Positions 36,517 to 44,613 of a stretch of DNA of 45,347 nt are shown in pieces. Origin of the DNA: Thiohalocapsa sp. (GTDB taxonomy: Bacteria; Pseudomonadota; Gammaproteobacteria; Chromatiales; Chromatiaceae); assembly GCA_021736785.1 (NCBI GenBank), contig JAIPFF010000045.1:1-45347 (forward strand), given 5' to 3'. Position numbers and translations under genes: made by a program. The notes beneath the pieces are model-generated. The model was not told the origin of the DNA, searched no databases, and was given only the letters and a program-made list of their open reading frames with translations. Each line of letters starts with the position of its first letter. Position 1 is the stretch's first letter.

Positions 36517-38583
36517 TCAGCGCCCGCGCAGCCGCTGCAGCTCCCGCTCAAGCTCCGCGATTGCCCGCAGCCGATCGGCCTCGGACATCAGCGGTGTGCG
36601 CCCTTCGCGCGTCGGCTCATCGAGCAGCGGCGGCATCGGCCCTGCCTGCGGTGCGCCACTGTCCGACAGCATCGGCGGCTCCATCGCCGTCAGTCCGGCC
36701 CGCCCGGCAGCGCCACTGGCAACACCCGTACCGGCTCCGATGGCCCCGTCAACGGCCCAGCGTGCGAAGCTCGGCGATGCCAACGCGCGGTTTGCCACCG
36801 AGCCCACAACAGGGAAGGCTGCGGCACCCGCAAGACCGCCGACCGAGCCGCCAAGCGCGCTACCGGCACCACCGACGCCAAGCCTGATCATGTCGTTTGT
36901 CATGGTCGCGGCGCCGGTGTTGCTGCGGTTCACGAGCGACTCGACTTCCTTCAGCAGCTCCGATACGCGGGCCAGGTCGCCGACATCCCCGCCGATGTCC
37001 GGGAACAGCACCGCGCGGGCCTGCGGCGTCAGCTCGTTCCATGCGCCGGCAAACCGGGTCGCGGACCATGCCTCATCCTTCGCCGACCATCCCATGTCGC
37101 GCAACAGCCCGCCACGGAATGCATCCCACTGCGCCTGACCGCCGTTCTTGGCCAGCACGTCGCGTACCTGCTCCAAGCGCCCTGCGCCGCGCGTCGAGCC
37201 CTGCCGCACGTAGTTGACAAGGTCATCCGCGTTGCCGCTCAGCATGCGCTTCAACAACTGCTCGTCACTGAGCCCGGTCGGCCCCGGCGCATTGAAGCCG
37301 CGCACGTGGTCGTCATGGGCGCGCACCGCCGCCGCTGCATCCGACGCCTGCCTCGACACCGCCGAGTCCAGATCCTCGCGCAAGGCGCCGTACACCCGCC
37401 GCAGCGCCTGCCCGGACTTGCCGACGTAGCCCGTAGCCATCGCCGGGTCTTCGAGCTTCTGCCCGAGGTGCGTCATGTATTCCCGCGCCTGCCCGTACCC
37501 GACCCGATCGAACTGCAACAGCCGGTCAAGCTCCTGTTGCGCCGGCACCAGGTGCCCGGACATACCGGGGTTGTCCGCGATCGCCTGCGCCAGCTCGTCA
37601 CGCAACCGCCCCACCGCAGGCAGATCCCCCGGTGTCAGCGTAACGCCCTCGGTCGCCTGCAGCATGCGCCCGTACAGCTCTCCCTGCCTTGCGCGCCAGC
37701 CCTCTCCGGCAGCCTCCGCGCCTTCGCGCAAAACGCCGCCCTGCGCCCCTCTGAGCGGGACTTCTCCGCTCGGCGAGACACCCGCGGCCAGCCCCTCGAT
37801 ACGCCCCTGCAGCGTCGCCATGGTGCGCTCGCGAGCCTCCTGCATGCGGGCACCGCCGGGGATGCGGTCGATATTCGCTGTCGCGCCCTGGAACCACTTC
37901 GCCCCGGCGATCTCACCGGGCGCCCCGGTCGGGTCAACCCCGGTACGGCGGAACAGGTCCAGCCGCTCGGCGACGCCCGGCCGCGCCACCAGCGAGCGCG
38001 CACCCGACGATAGCCCCTGCATCGCCAGCCGCCCGGCGCCCTCGCCGGCAGCCCCGAGCGCGGCGGTCATGGCCGCATCGGTCAGCCGCTCCTGCCGCGT
38101 ACTGGTATCGACCGTCGGGCCGAAGCGCGCCATCAACTGCTCGACAGCCGCCCCGCCGCCGGCAGCGCCGATGCCTGCGCCCGCCATGGCGCCGGGAATG
38201 CCGCCCGCGGTTCCTGCCAGCGCTCCAAGGGTTCCGCCGATGAACTCGCCGGCTTCCGGCAGGATCGACGCGAAGTCGCCACGGTCGAGCCCCTTCGGGT
38301 TATACAGCCGCGTCTGCCCGGTCGGGTCGGTGTACGCAAAGTTGTCGTCGCCGTAGGGACGCGCGTCCGGGTAGAAGCCCTGCAGCGTGGAGAGCCTGTC
38401 CCGCGGCAGGTCGGCAGCACCGACAGCCGCGCGCACCATCGGCGGGGCACCGAAGGCGGTAGGCTCAACGGGCGCAGCGTCGGCGCGGGCAATCAGCCCT
38501 CCCAGGAAATCCACCGACTCGGTATCGCCTGCAGCCTCCGCGGCTTCGTACAGGTCCAGCAATTCGGCAAGATCGGCGCTCAT
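36517..38583 (-). CDS. Large phage protein, putative internal virion / DNA-ejection protein
   Basis: No family was recognised with certainty for this 688-residue product. The N-terminus is acidic and helical. Residues about 110-165 are a Gly/Ala-rich stretch with glycine-zipper spacing (GGTLGALAGTAGGIPGAMAG), which can insert in membranes. Long amphipathic helices follow, then a second Gly/Ala region (about 575-650) and an Arg/Glu-rich C-terminus. This profile, and its position directly after a virion lysozyme (ATGA overlap), fits podovirus-type internal virion or ejection proteins. Alternatives are a tail tape-measure fragment or a membrane-active effector. Confidence 0.6.
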   Translation of the reverse strand: MSADLAELLDLYEAAEAAGDTESVDFLGGLIARADAAPVEPTAFGAPPMVRAAVGAADLPRDRLSTLQGFYPDARPYGDDNFAYTDPTGQTRLYNPKGLDRGDFASILPEAGEFIGGTLGALAGTAGGIPGAMAGAGIGAAGGGAAVEQLMARFGPTVDTSTRQERLTDAAMTAALGAAGEGAGRLAMQGLSSGARSLVARPGVAERLDLFRRTGVDPTGAPGEIAGAKWFQGATANIDRIPGGARMQEARERTMATLQGRIEGLAAGVSPSGEVPLRGAQGGVLREGAEAAGEGWRARQGELYGRMLQATEGVTLTPGDLPAVGRLRDELAQAIADNPGMSGHLVPAQQELDRLLQFDRVGYGQAREYMTHLGQKLEDPAMATGYVGKSGQALRRVYGALREDLDSAVSRQASDAAAAVRAHDDHVRGFNAPGPTGLSDEQLLKRMLSGNADDLVNYVRQGSTRGAGRLEQVRDVLAKNGGQAQWDAFRGGLLRDMGWSAKDEAWSATRFAGAWNELTPQARAVLFPDIGGDVGDLARVSELLKEVESLVNRSNTGAATMTNDMIRLGVGGAGSALGGSVGGLAGAAAFPVVGSVANRALASPSFARWAVDGAIGAGTGVASGAAGRAGLTAMEPPMLSDSGAPQAGPMPPLLDEPTREGRTPLMSEADRLRAIAELERELQRLRGR

Positions 38584-40145
38584 CGGCCATTCCTCCCGTA
38601 CTTGCTGCGGATCTCATCGAGCCTGCGTTGCCGCCCTGCGTCCAGCGCTGCGCCGCTGCCTGTCGGTGTCGGGATCTCGATTTCGCCCGGCGCCGGCCCG
38701 ATATACGGCGCGGGATCGATACCAATCTCGCCGAACTGCTGCACATAGCGTCCGTGCAGGTCGCGCAGCTCACCGGACCGTGCCGCTGCCAGCCTGCGCA
38801 ACTCGTTGAACACCTCGATTTGCCGCTTTGGCGAAATCGCAGAATCGATCGCCTTGCGGTACAGATCATCGATCCACGGGTATTGGCGGCCGGTGTTTGC
38901 CACCGCATCGGCCTCGCCTTCCATCACCGCCGATGTCGGGTCGAGGGCCTTGGCGAACGCCACGACAAGCGCGCGCTGTTGGGCGCCGTCCATTTTGCCG
39001 GGCGTGTAAGTGGAAACGTCCTGCCAGCGGCGAACGGGCTCGGCCAGCGGCGCGGACTCCTGCCGGTAGTTGTCCGCCACCGTGTTCGTCCACGTCACCC
39101 GATCGCCGGGCGCAATCTGTGCCGGGGCCGGTTCTGGAAGCCCCATCGTCGGGGCCGGGACATACGCCTGCGACTCGCGGTCCCAGATCGTCGGGACGCC
39201 GTTCATGGTGACAACGTCGGGGCGCTCGTCTCCGCCCTGCATGCGCATGATGTCGCCGACACCGAGGCCCGCATCGATCTCGGTCCGATACTGCGGGTAC
39301 TTCGAGGACAGCGCCTCACGCGCTTGCCTTGCAGCCTCCTCCTCCCGGCGCTTGCGCATCCGCTCCGCTCGCGCCGCCTCAAGCTGGTATAGCTGCATAT
39401 CGGCCCGTAATGCTTGACCGGTGCTGTCGCGCTCCAACCCCTGCAATGCGCCAAGCGCTCCCCCCGCGGCGCCGGCAAGCGGACTACCGCCGGCACCTGC
39501 GGGGTTCGCCAAGATGCCCATCCCCATGCGAATCCATGGATTGCGGAACGGGTCGTTCTCCTGCTCGGCGTGGTAAGCCTCAAGCTGCGCTCGCAGCGGG
39601 GCCAGATCATCCATCGGCATCAGCGGTTGCATGCCGGGATCGCGCATCGGGGGTTCGTACATCGCGGCTCCTTTGTCGGGCAAGGTGTAGGGCGAGACAG
39701 CGGGAACGGGCATGCCGGCGTTGGCGGTGTCTCCGCCCATGCGGGTATCGAGATACCGCAGCCGCTCTTCCGCGCGCTGCTCCGCGTTCGCCGGGCGCAG
39801 CCATTGCGTCGTGAATGCGCGCGATGCGTCGGCGGGGTCGGCAAACTGCTGCGACAGGTAGCGTTCCGTATCCGGTTCGGTCAGCGCAAAGTCGATTTGC
39901 GCTTGCCAGTCCGATACGGGCACGCCGCGTTGCTCGGCGTAGGCTTCCAGGGCCTTGCGCCGCGGGCCGGTGTGCTGGAACAACCCGAAGCCGCCACGGC
40001 TGCCGGGGACGATCGGCGCGATCTCGTTGATCGACGGATCGAAGCCGCTTTCGGCCTGGATATTCGGGATGATGCCGAGCGCGTGCGTGTAGGGAACGCC
40101 GCTCTGCAGCAGGTATTGCAATACGTCGTCGCGGGTCGGTTTCAT
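38580..40145 (-). CDS. Virion-associated lysozyme (phage tail lysozyme domain)
   Basis: The 521-residue protein has an N-terminal lysozyme-like domain (about 5-125) of the phage tail lysozyme type, with IPNIQAESGFDPSINE (the glutamate of AESGF is the likely catalytic residue) and GFGLFQHTGPRRKALEAYA. The central region has a Gly/Ala patch (NPAGAGGSPLAGAAGGALGA) and a long charged helix (ARAERMRKRREEEAARQARE); the C-terminus is helical. Such proteins puncture peptidoglycan during DNA entry. The ATG has GAGGG seven bases upstream. It overlaps the next gene by four bases. Confidence 0.75.
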   Translation of the reverse strand: MKPTRDDVLQYLLQSGVPYTHALGIIPNIQAESGFDPSINEIAPIVPGSRGGFGLFQHTGPRRKALEAYAEQRGVPVSDWQAQIDFALTEPDTERYLSQQFADPADASRAFTTQWLRPANAEQRAEERLRYLDTRMGGDTANAGMPVPAVSPYTLPDKGAAMYEPPMRDPGMQPLMPMDDLAPLRAQLEAYHAEQENDPFRNPWIRMGMGILANPAGAGGSPLAGAAGGALGALQGLERDSTGQALRADMQLYQLEAARAERMRKRREEEAARQAREALSSKYPQYRTEIDAGLGVGDIMRMQGGDERPDVVTMNGVPTIWDRESQAYVPAPTMGLPEPAPAQIAPGDRVTWTNTVADNYRQESAPLAEPVRRWQDVSTYTPGKMDGAQQRALVVAFAKALDPTSAVMEGEADAVANTGRQYPWIDDLYRKAIDSAISPKRQIEVFNELRRLAAARSGELRDLHGRYVQQFGEIGIDPAPYIGPAPGEIEIPTPTGSGAALDAGRQRRLDEIRSKYGRNGR

Positions 40146-40155
40146 TGCGGCGCCC

Positions 40156-40344
40156 TCAAGCGGTCTTCGTGACGTAGATCGTCTTGAAGATCGCGGCGTC
40201 CTGCCTCGCCTTGACCTCCTCCGGCGTCAGTCCCTCAAGCTGCTCCGGCGGGATGTATCGCCCGATGCGGATTTCGGCCGTGATCGGTTTCATGTACGGC
40301 TCGTTGCGTCCGGCCGCGTGGATCAGTCGAAGCAGATTACTCAT
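40156..40344 (-). CDS. Small hypothetical phage protein
   Basis: The 62-residue product is not recognised. It contains MKPITAEIRIGRYIPPEQLE and an amphipathic helix (LTPEEVKARQDAAIFKTIYV). Its ATG overlaps the stop of the DUF5681-like gene by four bases (ATGA), and the lysozyme gene starts 10 bases after it. Tight packing supports that it is real. A second in-frame ATG at residue 17 is possible. Confidence 0.6.
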   Translation of the reverse strand: MSNLLRLIHAAGRNEPYMKPITAEIRIGRYIPPEQLEGLTPEEVKARQDAAIFKTIYVTKTA

Positions 40345-40856
40345 TCGTCGGTGCCCTCGGTTGCGGCCGGCTCGCGGCCTTCGGTGATTGCCAGCGCTTC
40401 GGCCAGCGTCTTGCCCTCGCGGACATGGCTCAACAGCAATTCGATGCGTGCAAGGTCGGTGAACTTCGCCCGTGATTCGAGCGCCCGGCTCAGGGTCGCG
40501 TGCTGCTCGACAGACAGCCGCCCGTCGGCGAGCGCGTCATCCAACACCTGCGCACGCTGCTCGAGCGACAGCGCCGGGTCGGCGTATCCAGGCAGATCGA
40601 CATAGGTTCCGGGTGACTTCGAATCGGGGATCGCCTTCGCCAGCACCAGCTTTGCCGCCTGCAGCGCATCCGGGTGATTGGCGGCCATGGATGCCTCGAC
40701 CACCTCCAACGCCTGCCCCAGCATCGCGGACAGCCGCTCCTTGGCTGCCTGCTCCGCCAGCCGCTCGGGCTTCGGGCGATTCTTCGCGCCCTTCGGTTTG
40801 ACGCCGCCGCCGGATTGCCCCGGCATCCACCGCCCCTTGTCGTCGCGGTTACTCAT
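40341..40856 (-). CDS. DUF5681-like phage protein
   Basis: The 171-residue protein begins KGRWMPGQSGGGVKPKGAKN, the Gly/Lys-rich N-terminal motif of DUF5681 proteins, which lie in phage and mobile regions, often near terminase genes. The rest is helical (RLAEQAAKERLSAMLGQALE, EQRAQVLDDALADGRLS). Its function is not known; a role in DNA packaging or DNA binding is only a guess. The ATG at 40856 has GAGGGG eight bases upstream and overlaps the stop of a 45-codon frame. Confidence 0.6.
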   Translation of the reverse strand: MSNRDDKGRWMPGQSGGGVKPKGAKNRPKPERLAEQAAKERLSAMLGQALEVVEASMAANHPDALQAAKLVLAKAIPDSKSPGTYVDLPGYADPALSLEQRAQVLDDALADGRLSVEQHATLSRALESRAKFTDLARIELLLSHVREGKTLAEALAITEGREPAATEGTDE

Positions 40857-40990
40857 CGTGCAAGCCCCTCGATGTCGCCTGAATCAGCGCCCGCACCGGT
40901 CCACCACCGGCGGCGCCCGGTCGATTGATCGGCAATACCTATCGGGCATGGTCCTTGCGGGGTCCTTGGATCAGTCGCTTGCGTCGTCAT
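40853..40990 (-). CDS. Possible 45-residue phage ORF
   Basis: A short frame with an AGGA ribosome site seven bases before its ATG ends with a four-base ATGA overlap on the DUF5681-like gene. The protein (MTTQATDPRTPQGPCPIGIA at its start) matches no known family. It could be a real small protein or a translational-coupling leader. The DNA also holds direct repeats, so it may not be coding. Confidence 0.35.
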   Translation of the reverse strand: MTTQATDPRTPQGPCPIGIADQSTGRRRWWTGAGADSGDIEGLAR

Positions 40991-41025
40991 AAGCAAATCC
41001 TACGCCTATCGGTCGTGCCTATCGA
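40938..41025. repeat. Three CCTATCGG-type repeats and a GGTCCTTG pair
   Basis: CCTATCG followed by G or A occurs at 40938-40945, 41005-41012 and 41018-41025, the last two 13 bases apart. GGTCCTTG is repeated at 40950-40957 and 40961-40968, 11 bases apart. They lie in the one sizeable gap inside the leftward operon, where a second (late) promoter and its operator would be expected. Confidence 0.4.
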
Positions 41026-41044
41026 CCGTCGTTCGTGGTGTCGG

Positions 41045-41320
41045 TCAGTCGCCCACGATCCAGCGGGCGAGCCAAACGGCACCCGCAAGCACGACCACTG
41101 CCACGCAGGCGAGGTACGCCGGCATCGCATCCGTCCAGACGTAATGAAGCCCGACCGCGCCGTAGTCCAACTGCATCAGCGGCGGGCCGCCGAGCGCTAC
41201 CCAAACCACAGGCCCGATCAAAAGCGCGCCCGTGCCGAACACGACGACGAAGCCCAGCACCAGCAGAACGAACAACAGGCGCCGCCTCGTTTCATGCTTG
41301 CGGTCGGACGGATCGTTCAT
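41045..41320 (-). CDS. Small two-helix membrane protein
   Basis: The 91-residue protein has a charged N-terminus (DPSDRKHETRRRL) and two hydrophobic segments (about 14-40 and 66-88). It starts with a four-base overlap on the proQ-like gene. A holin role is possible on size and topology, but the position next to replication genes and the lack of an adjacent endolysin argue against a firm call. Confidence 0.6.
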   Translation of the reverse strand: MNDPSDRKHETRRRLLFVLLVLGFVVVFGTGALLIGPVVWVALGGPPLMQLDYGAVGLHYVWTDAMPAYLACVAVVVLAGAVWLARWIVGD

Positions 41321-41766
41321 TTCGGATGCCCTCCAACGTCCCGCATATCGACCGCCGCTCGCTCGGCCAGCGCTTCCCGTGCGTGCTGCCTGTCGCCGTC
41401 GGACACCGGGCCAGCATCGGCGCCGTCGAGCCCGATACGGCGGCTGCCGTCAGCGGCCAGCGCACGCAGGTAGCCCGTTCGCCGAGTCCATGCCCGCAGC
41501 GCCCGGCGGATGCCGGTGTGCGAGACGCCCTCGGGCCGCAGTCGAGCAAGCTCCCGGCCGACTCCGATTGCCAGCGGCTTGGGCTCGGCGAACAGCACCG
41601 GGTATTCCCCGCGCAACCACACTGCCGCTCGGCGCAGGATCTCGGCATCGCGGGGTTGGTTGCCGCGGGCCTCCCGCTCGGCGCCGATGTCCTCGACGGC
41701 AGCGGAAACCGCCGGGGACAGTCGCTTGCGCGGCGCCTTGAGTGTCAACACTTGTCGCTCGGTCAT
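41317..41766 (-). CDS. ProQ/FinO-domain RNA chaperone encoded by the element
   Basis: The 149-residue protein carries a ProQ/FinO domain at about 38-115: AAVWLRGEYPVLFAEPKPLA, IGVGRELARL, VSHTGIRRALRAWTRRTGYL and the following small/polar end. The family binds RNA 3' stem-loops with U-tails and stabilises or pairs small RNAs; FinO does this in plasmid control. AAAGGAGG eight bases before the ATG is the best ribosome site in the operon, implying strong expression. It follows the resolvase gene and precedes a small membrane protein. Confidence 0.82.
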   Translation of the reverse strand: MTERQVLTLKAPRKRLSPAVSAAVEDIGAEREARGNQPRDAEILRRAAVWLRGEYPVLFAEPKPLAIGVGRELARLRPEGVSHTGIRRALRAWTRRTGYLRALAADGSRRIGLDGADAGPVSDGDRQHAREALAERAAVDMRDVGGHPK

Positions 41767-41803
41767 CTCGTCCGCCTCCTTTATGTGTCTACAGATCCGG
41801 CGC

Positions 41804-42278
41804 TCATCGCTCGGCGCCGAAGTAAGCCAACAGCAGCGCGTCGGCCCTGCCTTGGTCCCGCTTGCGTGCCAAGTCCGCGGCCACCTCCGGGAACAGGCCC
41901 AGCGCCAGCGCGCGCCCCGCGTCTTTGTCCTTGCCCAGCAACCGCGCCCGGCGCTTCCATGTCTGCGGCGTCACCAGCACCATCGGCAGGGCCAGCGCAC
42001 CGATAACGCCCTCGGCGACACCGGCAGCGCGCCCGAACGCGAACATCGACGCGACACCTTGCCCCGGACGTGCTCCTACGCGCTCCAGGAAGACCGCAGG
42101 ACGCTCGCCAGCCATCCCCAGGGCATTGGGCCAGCAGATCGGCCAGCAACGGCGCAGAGACGCTCCTAGCGCGCTTCTCGCCCGTCACGGGCATATCCCA
42201 CACCTTGAGCGCCCGGTCGCCCTCGATCAGCGCGACGGCGCCGCTAAGCCCCGGGTCGATCCCGATACGCGTGCTCAT
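41804..42278 (-). pseudogene. RuvC-like Holliday junction resolvase split by a frameshift
   Basis: The first 54 codons from the ATG at 42278 encode the RNase H-like start RIGIDPGLSGAVALIEGD (first catalytic Asp, D8) through APLLADLLAQ. The frame then leaves family similarity at a GGGG run (minus strand; 42116-42119). The adjacent frame, from 42115 to 41804, continues with ERPAVFLERVGARPGQG (catalytic Glu), the core FAFGRAAGVAEGV and the C-terminal KRDQGRADALLLAYFG (catalytic Asp). Removing one G would give about 157 residues, the usual length. It overlaps dnaB by four bases. The cause may be a true mutation, a programmed shift or a sequence error. Confidence 0.8.
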
Positions 42279-43606
42279 GACGCGGCGCGGGCCAGAGACC
42301 CGAAGGTTGCGCGGCCCTCGACGAAGGCCAGCCTCACGACGAAGTTGGCGGGGCCGTTGCGCTGCTTGGCGACGATCAGCTCAGCGACACCGGGAGTCGC
42401 GTCGGTATCGCCCGCAAGGTCCGGCCTGTGCAGCAACATCACGCAGTCGGCGTCTTGCTCGATGGCGCCGGACTCGCGCAAGTCGCTCAAGCGCGGGCGG
42501 GCATCCGATCGGCCGGCGCTCTCGCGGTTGAGCTGGGACAGCGCGATAACCGGAGCGCCGACCTCCTTGGCGAGCAGCTTCAACCCGCGGCTGATCGCGG
42601 ACACCTGCTGATTGCGGTTCTCGCCCTGGTGCTCGATTAGCTGTAAGTAATCGACGACGACCAACCGGAGCCCGCCCATGCGGCGCTTGATGCGCCTGCA
42701 GCGTGCGCGCATCGCCGACACCGTGGCGCCCGCGTCGTCATCGATCGCCAGCGGCGCCGCCTGGATAGCCCGCACCGACGCATCGACGCGCTCGCGGCCC
42801 CAAGCGTCGAGCGTGCCGGTTTGGATGTCCCGCAGCGCAACCCCGCTCGACAGGCTCACAAGCCGGTCGGTCAGCTCGGCCGCCGTCATCTCCATCGAGT
42901 AGAACGCGACAGGCAGGTTGCACTGCAGCGCGACATGCCGCGCGATGCCGAGCGCAAGCGCGGACTTCCCGACGCTCGGTCGGGCGCCGATAACGACAAG
43001 CTGGCCGGGCTCGAATCCGAGCAGGTGCTTATCGAGATCCGCGAGCCCGGTATGCACGCGCTGCACGTCCTCACCGCGGCTTCGGGCCTCCAAGCGGGCC
43101 AGGAAGTCACGCGCAAGGTCCGCGCCTGTCTGCGCCTGCGATGCACCGTCGGATCGCTCCGACAGCGCGAAGACGCGCGCTTCGGCTTCGGCCAGCACCT
43201 CGGCCGCATCGCTCCCGCTGAAGTCGTACGCGGCGTCGGCGATCTCGCTTCCGGTCTTGACCAGACGGCGCAGCATCGAGCACCGGCGCACGGCCCGCGC
43301 GTAGTGCTTGACGTTTTCCGCAGCGCCGGCTGCCCGGTCGAGATCGGCCAGGTACTCGAAGCCGCCTGCCGCATCGAGCTTGCCGGCAGCGGCCAGCGCA
43401 TCGCCGACCACGACGGTATCGAACAGCTCGCCACCGGCGTGCAGCTCGCGGACTGCCGCGAAGATGGCCCGATGGCGCGGCTCGTAGAAGTCGTCCGCGG
43501 AAAGGTCGCCGATGTCGTCCAGCGCCTCGGCGTCCAGCATCAACGCGCCGAGCAGCGCGGCTTCGGACTCGATGCTTTGCGGGGGCTTGCGGGGTTCCAG
43601 GTCCAT
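42275..43606 (-). CDS. dnaB: Replicative DNA helicase, DnaB family
   Basis: The 443-residue hexameric helicase has the DnaB N-terminal domain (about 8-110, starting PPQSIESEAALLGALMLD) and the RecA-like domain. Walker A is GARPSVGKSA (207-216) and Walker B is LRLVVVDYLQL (313-323); SQLNRESAGR is also present. It starts one base after the initiator gene, repeating the O-P/helicase arrangement of lambdoid phages, except that the element carries a whole helicase instead of a loader. It has no intein and all key residues are present. Confidence 0.95.
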   Translation of the reverse strand: MDLEPRKPPQSIESEAALLGALMLDAEALDDIGDLSADDFYEPRHRAIFAAVRELHAGGELFDTVVVGDALAAAGKLDAAGGFEYLADLDRAAGAAENVKHYARAVRRCSMLRRLVKTGSEIADAAYDFSGSDAAEVLAEAEARVFALSERSDGASQAQTGADLARDFLARLEARSRGEDVQRVHTGLADLDKHLLGFEPGQLVVIGARPSVGKSALALGIARHVALQCNLPVAFYSMEMTAAELTDRLVSLSSGVALRDIQTGTLDAWGRERVDASVRAIQAAPLAIDDDAGATVSAMRARCRRIKRRMGGLRLVVVDYLQLIEHQGENRNQQVSAISRGLKLLAKEVGAPVIALSQLNRESAGRSDARPRLSDLRESGAIEQDADCVMLLHRPDLAGDTDATPGVAELIVAKQRNGPANFVVRLAFVEGRATFGSLARAAS

Positions 43607-43607
43607 A

Positions 43608-44405
43608 TCAGTTCACGATCCGCAGCGTCGGGCCGCGGTCCTGCTTGCGCTGCTTGGCAAGGCGGATCAACGCCGCCTCGACGCGGCCGTTCCGGGTGAG
43701 GCAGAGATCCCAATCAACGCGGCGCTTGCTGCGCGCGGCCCAGTACTCGCGGAACTCGACGATCGCCGGTTTCGCGTCGGCGACGGTCAGGCCGAAGGAC
43801 TCGATCCAGCGAACCGCCCTCGGTCCAGGCTGCCAGTCCGGCGGGATCGGCTTTGCAGGGCGGCGCTTGGGCTTGGCGGTCGGTGCGGGTTGGTCGTCTT
43901 CCTGCGAAGCATCCTCGGCGTCGCACGCGCTCGACGAAGGCGACGCGTTCTTCTCTTCTTCTGACGGGTCTACTGACGGGTAGGGTGAACTGGGGTTCAC
44001 CAATGGTTGGAACTGGGGTTCACCTATGGTCCCCCCATTAGTGAACTGCGCTTCACCTATGCCCCCCACCATAGAGGAACCGGGGTTCACCTTTGCTTCA
44101 CTCGCCCGCGGGATAGTTGCACCGACCTCAAGCGCATCGATGTCCCACTGGTACGCGCTCGACGTGCGGCCACCACCCTTGCGGTATCGCCTCTGCGCCC
44201 GGATCAGCCCGCGTTCGACCATATCCTTCACTAACGCCTTCGTATATCGCTCTGAAACGCCGGTCATGGCCGCAACCCGCGCTAGGCTCGGGTAGCAGTT
44301 GCCGCCGTCGGCGTCGGCATGGAAGGCGAGCGCCACCGCCGCCAACTTCAGCGATGGCGGCAGGTCTCGGTTGCGCATCACGAGATCGACCACTCGAATG
44401 CTCAT
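43608..44405 (-). CDS. Phage replication initiator, O-like, with winged-helix N-terminus
   Basis: The 265-residue protein has a helix-turn-helix/winged-helix domain (about 15-75; LKLAAVALAFHADADGGNCY, then SLARVAAMTGVSERYTKALV). A low-complexity hinge (about 100-180) is encoded by the iteron DNA. The C-terminal domain (about 190-262; WIESFGLTVADAKPAIVEFR, WAARSKRRVDWDLCLTRNGR) resembles the DnaT/replication-protein C-terminal fold that contacts helicase or ssDNA. Lambda O has the same plan: N-terminal origin binding, a hinge encoded by the origin, and a C-terminal helicase-side contact. dnaB follows after one base. Confidence 0.82.
   Translation of the reverse strand: MSIRVVDLVMRNRDLPPSLKLAAVALAFHADADGGNCYPSLARVAAMTGVSERYTKALVKDMVERGLIRAQRRYRKGGGRTSSAYQWDIDALEVGATIPRASEAKVNPGSSMVGGIGEAQFTNGGTIGEPQFQPLVNPSSPYPSVDPSEEEKNASPSSSACDAEDASQEDDQPAPTAKPKRRPAKPIPPDWQPGPRAVRWIESFGLTVADAKPAIVEFREYWAARSKRRVDWDLCLTRNGRVEAALIRLAKQRKQDRGPTLRIVN
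43984..44091. repeat. Four iterons inside the initiator gene: putative replication origin
   Basis: The core AACTGGGGTTCACC occurs at 43988-44001 and 44011-44024. Variants AACTGCGCTTCACC and AACCGGGGTTCACC occur at 44044-44057 and 44078-44091. The first lies in a perfect dyad, GGTGAAC-TGGG-GTTCACC (43984-44001); the third and fourth also have dyad symmetry. In the initiator frame the repeats are read in two different phases (VNPSS/VNPGS versus GEPQF/GEAQF), so selection is on the DNA. A pyrimidine-only tract (43944-43958) lies beside them and could be the melting site. Confidence 0.75.
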
Positions 44406-44409
44406 CGGC

Positions 44410-44613
44410 CTAGCTCGAAAGCTCCGCGAACCGGTTGGCGCGCTGCAGATCGGCCGGCCGCCCCTCGGCGATCGCCCGGAACAGCTCGCGGGCCAGCACC
44501 TCGCGCGTCGTCAGGAAAACGTACTCGCGGGAGACCCTGAGATAGGCGACGGTCGATTCCGGCGCGACCTCGTCGAGCGTTTCGCGTGCTTCCGAAAGCT
44601 CCGTCGCGCTCAC
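44410..44613 (-). CDS. Small hypothetical phage protein, GTG start
   Basis: The 67-residue acidic helical protein (TELSEARETLDEVAPESTVA, then TREVLARELFRAIAEGRPAD) has no recognised family. The start is a GTG at 44613 overlapping the stop of the upstream frame (GTGA), and the initiator gene begins four bases after its end. Tight coupling supports that it is real. Confidence 0.6.
   Translation of the reverse strand: MSATELSEARETLDEVAPESTVAYLRVSREYVFLTTREVLARELFRAIAEGRPADLQRANRFAELSS

Noticed and set aside
43984-44091. CRISPR-like repeat array
   Set aside because: There are only four short imperfect repeats with irregular 9-20 base gaps, inside a coding gene and without cas genes; the iteron reading fits better.
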